DNA from: Thalassia testudinum
Lineage: Eukaryota > Streptophyta > Magnoliopsida > Alismatales > Hydrocharitaceae
NCBI GenBank assembly: GCA_037157565.1
Contig: JAZHRO010000003.1
Coordinates: 37,957,001-38,021,000, forward strand
Direction: 5' to 3'
DNA length: 64,000 bases
Shown here: in pieces, positions 45,061 to 55,035 of the stretch
Layout of the letters: every line of letters starts with the position of its first letter
How positions within the stretch are numbered: position 1 is the first letter of the stretch
The notes under the pieces: generated by a model
Databases searched by the model: none
The model's input: the letters and a program-made list of their open reading frames with translations, nothing else
What the model was told of the DNA's origin: nothing
Program-made: the position numbers and the translations under genes

Positions 45061-45277
45061 CCCCGCCGCCTTCTCCGAGCGCGCCATCGCCCGCTCTCCG
45101 TCCTCGCACCCGGCCTGCAGACGCGTCACCTTCTCCGCGCGAAGACGCGCCTGCATCCGCGATCTTCAGACGTCCGCCGCCGCGAGCAGACGCCTTAACT
45201 CGCTGCCATCGTTCGCGCGTCCGCGATCTCTCCCGCCCGCTCCCTCTCTGTCTGCCCGCTCTCTCACTCTCACGTAT

Positions 45278-45282
<5 letters not shown>

Positions 45283-45318
<36 letters not shown>
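45283..45318 (+). repeat. (CT)n microsatellite
   Basis: Almost pure CT dinucleotides, followed by CA-rich sequence to about 45370. Confidence 0.9.
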
Positions 45319-45375
45319 CACTTACAGCAACACACACACACCCATTCACCGACACACACACTCACACACTAATAG

Positions 45376-45383
45376 TAACTTAT

Positions 45384-45439
<56 letters not shown>

Positions 45440-45522
45440 CTATATATATATACTTATATATACATAGTATATCTATATAGTTATGTATACATACATATAA
45501 TATAATATATATATGCACATAC

Positions 45523-45560
<38 letters not shown>

Positions 45561-45731
45561 CTCATATACATATATATATATATACATATCTATAAACTTA
45601 TACATATACACATATATATATACATATATATCTAGATACATATATACTTATATACATATATATATATATATATATCTATATAGTATTATATTTATATACT
45701 TATATACATATATACATAGCTATATACATAT

Positions 45732-45766
<35 letters not shown>

Positions 45767-45850
45767 CACCTATATATATATATATATATATCTATATATA
45801 TCTATACATATATACTTATACATTTATATACATACATATGTACATATATT
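45376..45850. repeat. (TA)n / TATACA-rich satellite-like tract
   Basis: About 475 bases of TA dinucleotide runs broken by CATA and CTATA variants. Frames read here are only Tyr/Ile repeats. Confidence 0.9.
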
Positions 45851-46545
45851 TTCACGTTATTTATTATACGCTGTATCGCGGGGATATCTGCACCAGTTGC
45901 TGATATTCCCTGATACACGCGTACAAAAAAGCGTGGTCCCATACATCATCCATCCTCCATCAACACTCCACGCGGCACCTAGTCGTGTTGGTTGCGTCTC
46001 TCTAGACGTCGGCTGACTCGACATAGTGCTACACTCCAACGTCACCTCCACCCCCACCCCTTTATATATATACTACATATAAATATATATCTATAGCTAC
46101 TATATTTACTTTCTATCTGATAGCTTCCTTAGTAAAAAGATAAAAAAAGGTATAAAAGTGAAAAGATAATCTTTGATTTGCAGGTACCCCCGTCTTGCAA
46201 GTAGCAAGACGTGTTTTGAAACTCTGTTTTGGCTAAAAGCCAAGGACACAATTTTGAGGGTGTGCCTCAAGAACAAGGATTACCAGAAAAAAACCTAAAT
46301 AAGAAAAATACCAAAAACAGAATAAACGAACGGAAGAGACGCGTTTTAAGGAAAACGTAGAAACTCGACTTGAACCCCACTTCCCTGAGTTCGACCCTGG
46401 GCTTAAAAGTGACAAGATAAAATCAATTAGGCCAGGTTAAAAATTTTGTAAAGAGATGGTTAGGTCTGAATTAGGTTAACCACTATACACATTTCAACGA
46501 TAAAAATATCATATTAACAACCTATCCAGGCCGACCATCAGTGAG

Positions 46546-46870
46546 TCAATGCAAATGTGTGTAGATGCTTAGACTAAAAATCCCCCCAAATCAGAGGGTA
46601 GGTTGATAAGTCATATACTTATCACCCTACTTTATTGACCAGATTAATATAAATTATAGTGGCAAGGACTCGAGACCAAGTCTACATTTTAGTGGACACC
46701 TAGACTGATTAAGTCCGAAGACCTAAAGAGTCTATGCGTTCAGGTCCCTACGTATCATTTCCTAAAGTTGACAAGCTTCTAATACCTAAGTTATCTTTTC
46801 CAAATTTTCCTTTTTAAATAAAAAGAAGATAATTCAAGCTAACAATATGTGCCCAGAACATGAGATTTAT
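46546..46870 (-). other. Conserved structured 3' module of F, distal part
   Basis: Has the hairpin GATAAGT-N5-ACTTATC (46605-46623), the block around it (ATCAGAGGG on the plus strand) and a GTCTACATTTTAGTGGAC hairpin (about 46679-46696), as in D. Without the insertion the distance from internal tract to LTR is about 1217 bp. Confidence 0.7.
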
Positions 46871-46906
46871 CACCCCCCATGCCTATGTTGGACAATGTCC
46901 TCATTG
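46871..46906 (-). other. Internal polypurine tract of F with upstream block
   Basis: Minus strand CAATGAGGACATTGTCC, then AACATAGGCATGGGGGGTG: the same pair of elements as in D and E. Confidence 0.65.
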
Positions 46907-48016
46907 GAAAATGAATGTATGCAAGGGTGTAAGGAAAGAAATTACCTGAGTTTCAACAGTTAATCTCGTCTACTTGAATCATTAGGGTAGCCTTCCAGGA
47001 AGTTGAGTTTTGTGCCTTTAGCTGGGTGTAGTACACAAACAATAAGGGAAAAATCCCTTGAATGGTCTAGGTCAAGAAGGGGAAGACATAATCAGCTAAA
47101 CCTAGAGTCAGAAGTCCGCGAATGTTGACTAGATTATGGTGTAGTCCTATCCCTAAGGGATAGGAACTATGCAACTAGTGTAACATGCATGCCCATGTCT
47201 GTTCCTCTCTTGATTTGCAAGCATGCAGAGAAGTTGATTCAGATGAGTGCAACCCGAAAATAAAATGTCGGACACTAAAGATGTAGGCCTTGTAACCAAC
47301 TTGTACCCCTTTTTAATTGTAATCCCTCAAAGTTATATCGATTCCAGTGAACTCGGGTTGCAGGATTTCAGTTCTAATAGGGCATGTAACAAAATCAAGA
47401 GTTTGACATTGAGTCCTAAGATTAAGCATGAGGTCTATCTCCAAAGAAAAATCCAATTCCTGGACACCTAGAATATAACTTCAACCTCTTTCATAACAGA
47501 CTCAATTTTCAAGGTTGCATTAGAGGTAGGGCTAATTTTATCCTCTAGCTTAGATTCTTTCCCTTAGCCCTCATCTAAACTTGTGATAGGAGTTTCAAAT
47601 AATTCAAAATCAATTATTTCAGAATTGTAATCCCATTCCCCATCTTCAATTTTGGATGTCTCTTCCACCAAATCACTTTCCTTGGGAAGATTACATTTGA
47701 ATTCAAAGACATCGTCCCCTAAATTCTCAATTTCCTCCTAATGTTTATCCTCAAGTCTCCCCAAATCATGTTCTAAGGAATCCTTAATGACATTTTCTAA
47801 TTAGTTGTCCAGTATCGGGGGAGTATCAATGGTGGACTGAACCAATTTTGGGTAAATAGGTGTAGTTCAATCGATCACCACGGGGCCTTGCTTCATGAAT
47901 TCCGTAAAAGGGGTTGCTCGCAGCAGTGTTCTTTGGCCGTCTTCATCCAGTTGTTGGAACATATCAATCATGGCTTATTTCCCCTCGATCAATTCTTGAT
48001 TCTGTCTATGTAGCTC
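46907..48016 (-). pseudogene. ORF remnants of element F, function unknown
   Basis: On the minus strand, short acidic frames such as FEFKCNLPKESDLVEETS then EDGEWDYNSEIIDFEL, and later LDFSLEIDLMLNLRTQ. The style and position match the ORF of element E (61250-62675), which is also acidic with Leu-rich pieces, but I cannot align them residue by residue. No gag, protease, RT or integrase motif. Many stops. Confidence 0.4.
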
Positions 48017-48556
48017 TGATGTAAACACATCTATTTGGGTTAAAATGCCTATTCATGCATGTTCCTAGGCTTAGATTTGCATTTCATGTTATAAATATTA
48101 CATAGCATGCATCATTCTGCATTTAGAGTAGTTGTATATAATTTAGGTTAATTGCATCCTTTTTGTGGCCAGAAGAGAAGGATATTTATTTTGAAGCATT
48201 GGATTGACAATCCGACTGTACAGATATGATGAAGATGGCGATCGGAGTCCAATGCCTCCGAAATTGCCTCGATTGGAGTCCCGTAGCACCATATGCAGTC
48301 TGAGGAAGATCAATGGCCAAGGGATTAGGTGACAAAATTTGAAGCTTTAAATAACAAACTCGACCGCGCGGATGGATTTGGGTTGATGATCATAGCCCAA
48401 CGACATGAAAATTGACTCAATCCGACCTCTATAGCAGCCCTTACAATGAAAAGAAGATCGATGGCCCAAATTGCGCCACATGGTGCAACCCAGGTCCCCT
48501 ATGCACATGCACCTGCCACTGCAGGCACACAGTAGCATGGCTGCATGTGCACGCGG
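48017..48556 (+). repeat. 5' LTR of E, first part
   Basis: Starts TGATGTAAACACATCTATTT, homologous to the LTRs of D and B. The last five bases CGCGG are the left target copy of the SIRE-like array. Confidence 0.82.
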
Positions 48557-50287
48557 TGTTGGTGCTAGAGCACCACGATCATTTGTTTTGATGATAACAA
48601 AACACGTGTTATTTAACATTTGCACTTTGAGTCCTAGATTTCAGGTCAATCTCAAATGGATACGTGATTAGATGGAGTTCGAGCTCGCATCCAGGACGGA
48701 TTGGACGAGCTCGATGGAAAACAGAAGAGATTTGCGAGGAGCGATAGATTAAAGATGGAAGGAAATGAAGAATAGGATAGATTTCCTTCTTTTGTACTTG
48801 TTGTATTTTTCGTTTCTTTTCTTTATCTTTATTTCCTTAGATATTTCATGTTAAAGAGCCTCAAAGTACCCTAATAGTAGTCCTAGGAACACCTGCACAA
48901 CCTTAGGATACTTAGGTTTTCTGTAGAACACTTAGAAAACCAATATAGGGTTCAAACAGCACTTCCAGACGTCTAATTCTAAAATCAGACATCTGATAAA
49001 GTTTTTTAAGATGTCTGACTGTTGTTTCAGATGTCTGATAACTATTAGGCTGGACTTTGTATTCTATCTGATGAAATCAGACATCCATACCTTAGACCAG
49101 ACGTCGTAGGAGACGTCTGATGACTTTGCCAGACGTCCAATTAGTGGACCGTTGGCTGGCTTAGCAAACACTCAAGATTATGACCGTTAGAGCCTTATCA
49201 GACGTCCTTAGGCATTTCCAGACATCTGATAAATGACCGTTTTGCCTCGGCTGACCCAATATCTCTTCTCAGAGATTTTCTAGCCGTTGCAACATTTGGA
49301 AAATCCATTCCAACAGTAAAAGTAGGTTTCCAGACATCCAGACATAGTGCCAGACGTCCTATATGTCGTCTGATGGACTTGCGCAAGAACCCTATTTAGA
49401 TCTGATTCCAGTCAGGAAGCAACCCGCCCAAAATCAGACGTCTGACCTTGAAATCAGACGTCTTAAAGTGAAGTTCCAGACGTCTGATGCCAGAATTAGA
49501 CGACTGATAAGCCTGTCAAAACAATGATTGTTCCTGATTTCGGGCTGATTCTCTTGGGCTTTGTTCCCAACGGCTATAGAACCTTTCCTAAGCCTTCCAA
49601 AGCCTTCCTAAGGCCTCTATAAATAGAGGGGAACCTTTGCAACATAAACGCACACCGATACAGACTAAGAGAAACACAAGACACACTTAAGCAACATAGT
49701 TCCACTCTCTTGTGTCCTAGATAGCTCTTGCTCTCCAAGCTCAAGTTACATTCATCTTGAGAGCATCAAGCTGTTGCGCACCCGCTCTCCCACCTTGTTC
49801 ACGAGAGCGACGTTGCGCCGTCGCGTGGTACACGCATCCGCGTCGTCGACGCACTCCTTTCAAAGGGAAGCATCCTATTTCCTATAGAAGCTAGGTTTAA
49901 AATTACTTTGTTGGCTCTATAGGACTTATTATTTATTTTATCTTTGTTATTTGGTTGGGTATTCGCTTTGCGAATTCCCGTCTCCTTCGTGAGACAAAAT
50001 CCCTCTCGTGGAGAGAAGGGGTTGAGGTACGTTACCCACGTTTAAGTAGCGTGGTTGTATTGAGGTTGAATCACCCTCGTTTAAAGTGGTTCGGTTTAGT
50101 GGATTTTGATCAACTTGGTTGATCGGAAAATCCTAACTCTAGAGGGTTAGGTGGTGGTTTTCACCCGGTTTGGGTTTTCACCTATAAATTCTTGTGTACT
50201 TTATGTGATTGACTTTTTGTGAGTTTGTTTATTTTATTTCCGCAATTATTACGTCACCCCCTCCTCGTAGGGCCCTGGAAATTTACA
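48557..50287 (+). repeat. SIRE-like LTR 1 (1731 bp)
   Basis: TGTTGGTGCTAGAGCACCAC to GGAAATTTACA. GACGTC array at about 48966-49505, TATA box CTCTATAAATAGAGG at 49615-49629. It contains the 10-bp palindrome AACACGTGTT (48602-48611). Confidence 0.92.
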
Positions 50288-50289
50288 TT

Positions 50290-50304
50290 TGGTATCAGAG
50301 CAGG
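50290..50304 (+). other. Primer binding site, initiator tRNA-Met, copy 1
   Basis: TGGTATCAGAGCAGG, two bases after the LTR. This is the standard Ty1/copia site of plants. Confidence 0.92.
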
Positions 50305-50344
50305 TCTCGCAAAATTGGTGTTACAAACTGGCGAGGATCTAGAT

Positions 50345-51472
50345 ATGGAGGGAAAAACATTCGTGTGCACCGAAGGACACGATACCTTGCGACCACCATA
50401 CTTTGCAGGTATGGATTTCGTTTATTGGAAAAATCGTATGACTATGTGGTTGCACGCCTACGACTTTTGGGTGTGGGAAAAATGCGAATCCGCATTTGTG
50501 ATTCCCAAGAAACCCGCAAGAGGTTACTCAGAAGATCAGGTTCGAAATCTCAACCTCAACGCAAAGTCAATGAATGCCTTGTATTGTGTGTTGAGTCTGA
50601 AAGAGTTCGAGCAAATCTAAGAGTGCACCACCGCCCACGAGATATGGAGGAGGTTGGAAGGCACTCGTGAGGAGACGAGCTCGGAAGAAGATCTCGGGGA
50701 GAAGGAAACCGCGTGCCTTGGTTTCATGGCAATCGGAGATAGTGACAATGACAGCGACGACTCCAACAATGAGGTAAACTCGGATTTACAAGATGCTTTT
50801 AATGAGTTGTATGAGCTTAGTAAATCACTAAAAGTAGAAAACAAAAGCATGAAAAAGAATCTTAGTTTTCTTAAATGTGAAAATGATCGGTTAGAAATAA
50901 AACTTAAGGATCTAGAAGCTAGTGCTAAAAATGATAACCTATTATTAGAAAATCAAGACCTCATCAATGAAAATAATAAATTGATTGAGGAAAATGTTAA
51001 TCTAAAAATAGAAATTTCTGATTTAAAGACTAAGATGAATATTATAGAAAATGAACTTGCATGTCTTAGGGAGAAATCAAATAAATTGATAAATAGGGTA
51101 GATAACCTATATAGCCCTAAGGTTGAGAAAGGATCTCCATCAAGGAGACCCGCTAACAGATTCGGATCCAAGCTCACTTGGATACCGAAGAAAAATTTGG
51201 AATCCTGCTTTGTAGGTTTCAGGGATAACTACAACATGAAGGACTGGACCTACAAGCTCAAGGCTGGTCAACTCAAGTTGGGAGAACCAAGGAGTAGACC
51301 AAGAAGGAGAACAAGAAGACTGACAAGACAGCGAACAGACGATGGACCCGCCGCACGTCGACCACCAGATTGGAGACCGGCGCCAATGCCTGGGCCTACA
51401 AGCTACGGATGGGAGCCCCATCCGATGTGGCATCCACCACCACCATTCGGGCCATTTTATTGGCCATGGTAG
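50345..51472 (+). pseudogene. gag: Truncated SIRE-like gag, copy 1 (one stop)
   Basis: 376 codons in one frame with a single internal stop at 50618-50620. The N-terminal part is copia gag: YFAGMDFVYWKNRMTMWLHA, NALYCVLSLKEFE, ECTTAHEIWRRLEGT. It then jumps to SSEEDLGEKETACLGFMAIG and an acidic part, a long Lys/Glu/Leu/Asn-rich coiled coil (about residues 150-260), then FGSKLTWIPKKN and an Arg/Pro-rich end FGPFYWPW. The second half of the usual gag domain and the CCHC zinc knuckle are missing. No protease, integrase, RT or RNase H follows; the next 320 bases are tracts and the next LTR. A capsid-type protein that could only act with proteins supplied by others. Confidence 0.85.
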
Positions 51473-51556
51473 GTGAGGTGAAAAAATTCTTGACCCTATT
51501 TTTATTTATCAATAGCATTTAGATAGGGCGAGTTAAAATTTATGTGCTAATTTTTA

Positions 51557-51796
51557 ACGGGGAGATATAAGGTAGCTAAATTACCTTTAGAAAGGGGGAG
51601 AAAAATAATAGCTATCTTGTTGTTATAAAAAATGGGGGAGGCATTACCTTTGTCAAAAGAAATTTATAGAAGAACATGTCTTAAGGGGGAGTTATAGGAA
51701 ATGTAAAATCAATTAAACCTTTTTGATAATGTCAAAAAGGGGGAGGATTTTCTGCATTATTATTTATGGTTTTGTCATCATCAAAAAGGGGGAGAT
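51557..51796 (+). other. Series of GGGGGAG polypurine motifs, copy 1
   Basis: Six purine clusters of the GGGGGAG kind at about 51557, 51591, 51631, 51682, 51734 and 51784; the last (AAAAAGGGGGAGAT) abuts the LTR and is the functional position. Confidence 0.8.
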
Positions 51797-53528
51797 TGTT
51801 GGTGCTAGAGCACCACGATCATTTATTTTGATGATAACAAAACACGTGTTATTTAACATTTACACTTTGAGTCCTAGATTTCAGGTCAATCGCAAATGGA
51901 TACATGATTAGACGGAGTTCGAGCTCACATCCAGGATGGATTGGACGAGCTTGATGGAAAACAGAAGAGATTCACGAGTAGCGATAGATTAAAGATGGAA
52001 GGAAATGAAGAATATGATAGATTTCCTTCTTTTGTACTTGTTGTATTTTTCGTTTCTTTTGTTTCTCTTTATTTCCTTAGATATTTCATGTTAAAGAGCC
52101 TCAAAGTACCCTAACAGTAGTCCTAGGAACACCTGCACAACCCTAGGATACTTAGGTTTTCTGTAGAATACTTAGAAAACCAATATAGGGTTCAAACAGC
52201 ACTTCCAGACGTCTAATTCTAAAATCAGACGTCTGATAAAGTTTTTTAAGACGTCTGACGGTTGTTTCAAACGTCTGATAACTATTACGCTAGACTTTGT
52301 ATTCTGTTTGATGAAATCAGACGTCCATACCTTAGACCAGACGTCTTAGGAGACGTCTGATGACTTTGCCAGACGTCCAATTAGTGGACCATTGGCTGGC
52401 TTAGCAAACACTCAAGGTTATGACCATTAGAGCCTTATCTGACGTCCTTAGGCATTTCCAGACATCTGATAAATGACCGTTTTGCCTCAGCTGACCCAAA
52501 ATCTCTTCTTAGAGATTTTCTAGCCGTTGCAACGTTTGGAAAATCCATTCCCACAGTAAAAGTAGGTTTCCAGACGTCCAGACATAATGCCAGACGTCCT
52601 ATATGTCGTCTGATGGACTTGCGCAAGAACCCTGTTTAGATCTGATTCAAGTCAGGAAGCAACCCGCCCAAAATTAGACGTCTGACCTTGAAATCAGACG
52701 TCTTAAAGTGAAGTTCCAGACGTCTGATGCCAGAATTAGACGTCTGATAAGCCTGTCAGAACAATGATTGTTCCTGAGTTTGGGCTGATTCTCTTGGGCT
52801 TTGTTCCCAATGGCTATAGAACCTTTCCTAAGCCTTCCAAAGCCTTCCTAAGGCCTCTATAAATAGAGGGGAACCTTTGCAACATAAACACACACCGATA
52901 CACACTAAGAGAAACACAAGACACACTTAAGCAACATAGTTCCACTCTCTTGTGTCCTAGATAGCTCTTGCTCTCCAAGCTCAAGTTCCAATCATCTTGA
53001 GAGCATCAAGCTGTTGCGCACCCTCTCTCCCGCCGTTGTTCACGAGAGCGACGTTGGGCCGTCACGTGGTACACGCATCCGCGTCGTCGACGCACTCCTT
53101 TCAAAGGGAAGCATCCTATTTCCTATAGAAGCTAGGTTTAAAATTACTTTGTTGTCTCTATAGGACATGTTGTTTATTTTATCTTTGTTATTTGGTTGTG
53201 TATTCGCTTTGCGAATTCCCATCTCCTTCGTGAGACAAAATCCTTCTCGTGGAGAGAAGCGGTTGAGGTACGCTACCCTCGTTTAAGTAGCATGGTTGTA
53301 TTGAGGTTGAATCACCCTGGTTTAAACTGATTCAGTTTAGTGGATTTTGATCAACTTGGTTGATCGGAAAATCCTAACTCGAGAGGGTTAGGTGGTGGTT
53401 TTCACCCGATTTGGGTTTCCACCTATAAATTCTTGTGTACTTTGTGTGATTGACTTTTTGTGAGTTTGTTTATTTTATTTCCGCAATTATTACGTCACCC
53501 CCACCTCGTAGGGCCCTGGAAATTTACA
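51797..53528 (+). repeat. SIRE-like LTR 2 (1732 bp), shared by both units
   Basis: Fourteen exact GACGTC words between 52206 and 52750 by my count. TATA box at 52855-52869. It serves as 3' LTR of the first unit and 5' LTR of the second. Confidence 0.92.
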
Positions 53529-53530
53529 TT

Positions 53531-53545
53531 TGGTATCAGAGCAGG
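53531..53545 (+). other. Primer binding site, initiator tRNA-Met, copy 2
   Basis: TGGTATCAGAGCAGG at the same distance from the LTR as in copy 1. Confidence 0.92.
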
Positions 53546-53585
53546 TCTCGCAAAATTGGCGTTACAAACCGGCGAGGATCTAGAT

Positions 53586-54711
53586 ATGGAGGGAAAAACA
53601 TTCGTGTGCACCGAAGGACACGATACCTTGCGACCACCACTTTGCAGGTACAGATTTCGTTTATTGGAAAAATCGTATGACTATGTGGTTGCATGCCTAC
53701 GACTTCCGGGTGTGGGTAAAATGCGAATCCGCATTTGTGATTCCCAAGAAACCCGCAAGAGGTTACTCAGAAGATCAGGTTCGGAATCTCAACCTCAACG
53801 CAAAGTCAATGAATGCCTTGTATTGTGCGTTGAGTCTGAAAGAGTTCGAGCAAATCCAAGAGTGCACCACCGCCCACGAGATATGGAGGAGGTTGGAAGG
53901 CACTCATGAGGAGACGAGCTCGGAAGAAGATCTCGGGGAGAAGGAAACCGCGTGCCTTGGTTTCATGGCAATCGGAGAAAGTGACAATGACAGCGACGAC
54001 TCCAACAATGAGGTAAACTCGGATTTACAAGATGCTTTTAATGAGTTGTATGAGCTTAGTAAATCACTAAAAGTAGAAAACAAAAGCATGAAAAAGAATC
54101 TTAGTTTTCTTAAATGTGAAAATGATAGGTTAGAAATAAAACTTAAGGATCTAGAAGCTAGTGCTAAAAATGATAACCTATTATTAGAAAATCAAGACCT
54201 CATCAATGAAAATAAAAAATTGATTGAGGAAAATGTTAATCTAAAAATAGAAATTTCTGATTTGAAAACTAAGATGAATATTATAGAAAATGAACTTGCA
54301 TGTCTTAGGGAGAAATCAAATAAATTGATAAATAGGGTAGATAACCTATATAGCCCTAAGGTTGAGAAAGGATCTCCATCAAGGAGACCCGCTAACAGAT
54401 TCGGATCCAAGCTCACTTGGATACCGAAGAAAAATTTGGAATCCTACTTTGTAGGTTTCAGGGATAACTACAACATGAAGGACTGGACCTACAAGCTCAA
54501 GGCTGGTCAACTCAAGTTGGAAGAACCAAGGAGTAGACCAAGGAGGAGAACAAGAAGACCGACAAGACAGTGAACAGACGATGGACCTGCCGCACGTCGA
54601 CCACCAGATTGGAGAAAGGCACCAATGCCCGGGCCTGCAAGCTACGGATGGGAGCCCGATCCGATGTGGCATCCACCACCACCATTCGGGCCATTTTATT
54701 GGCCATGGTAG
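53586..54711 (+). pseudogene. gag: Truncated SIRE-like gag, copy 2 (frameshift and stop)
   Basis: Same protein as copy 1 with different damage. A 2-bp deletion near 53638 (CCACCACTTTGC versus CCACCATACTTTGC) breaks the frame after HDTLRPP. The frame from 53677 is open through the position where copy 1 has its stop (EFEQIQECTTAHEIW). A CGA-to-TGA change ends it at 54571-54573, while the homologous tail can be read on to 54711. The internal deletion lacking the CCHC knuckle is common to both copies, so it predates the duplication. Confidence 0.85.
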
Positions 54712-54794
54712 GTGAGGTAAAAAAATTCTTGACCCTATCTTTGTTTATCAATAGCATTTAGATAGGGGGAGTTAAAATTTATGTGCTAATTTTT

Positions 54795-55035
54795 AAGGGG
54801 GAGATATAAGGTAGCTAAATTTCCTTTAGAAAGGGGGAGAAAAATAATAGCTATCTTGTTGTTATAAAGAAAGGGGGAGGCATTACCTTTGTCAAAACAA
54901 ATTTATAGAAGAGCATGTATTAAGGGGGAGTTATAGGAAATGTAAAATCAATTAAACCTTTTTGATAATGTCAAAAAGGGGGAGGATTTTCTGCATTATT
55001 ATTTATGGTTTTGTCATCATCAAAAAGGGGGAGAT
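54795..55035 (+). other. Series of GGGGGAG polypurine motifs, copy 2
   Basis: Same spacing as in copy 1. The last cluster CAAAAAGGGGGAGAT is at 55021-55035, directly before LTR 3. Confidence 0.8.

Larger units (their letters stand above)
43941..46540 (+). mobile_element. 2.6 kb LTR-like insertion (probable solo LTR) with perfect duplication
   Basis: TGTTTGCACC to CCGACCATCA, flanked by GTGAG on both sides (43936-43940 and 46541-46545), and removal rejoins F's 3' module. Inside: a pyrimidine-rich part, a TATA-like CTCTATAAAGCC (about 44326), a very GC-rich part (about 44200-45240) with CAG runs and a 190-bp tandem pair, simple repeats (45283-45850), and near the end GAGTTCGACCCTGG, a segment also seen near the ends of the Athila-type LTRs of B. 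No primer site or polypurine tract, so a solo LTR is the simplest reading. Long frames on both strands (for example 44059-45198) come from GC-rich low-complexity sequence. Confidence 0.75.
43050..48016 (-). mobile_element. Element F: 3' part of a minus-strand Athila-related element
   Basis: Reading right to left: ORF remnants (48016 to about 46907), internal polypurine tract (46871-46883), structured 3' module split by the insertion at 43941-46540, terminal tract (43050-43066) and 3' LTR (41683-43049). Element E interrupts it at 48017. Its 5' half must lie beyond the right edge. It is the same extended family as D and E. Confidence 0.78.

Noticed and set aside
44059..45505. Frames of up to 379 codons on both strands
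   Set aside because: All come from GC-rich, CAG- and CT-repeat sequence. Three or more frames are open at once and the products are Ala/Arg/Pro-rich without motifs.
45369..45641. Minus-strand Tyr/Ile-repeat frame
   Set aside because: A direct translation of the TA/CATA repeat tract.
50209..50670. 153-codon frame overlapping the SIRE-like gag start
   Set aside because: It runs across the LTR end and primer site in a different frame from the gag that matches copia proteins; a shadow frame.
52206..52750. CRISPR-like array of short palindromic repeats
   Set aside because: Repeats are 6-10 bp, spacing is irregular and the array sits in a plant LTR with a TATA box. Nothing supports CRISPR.
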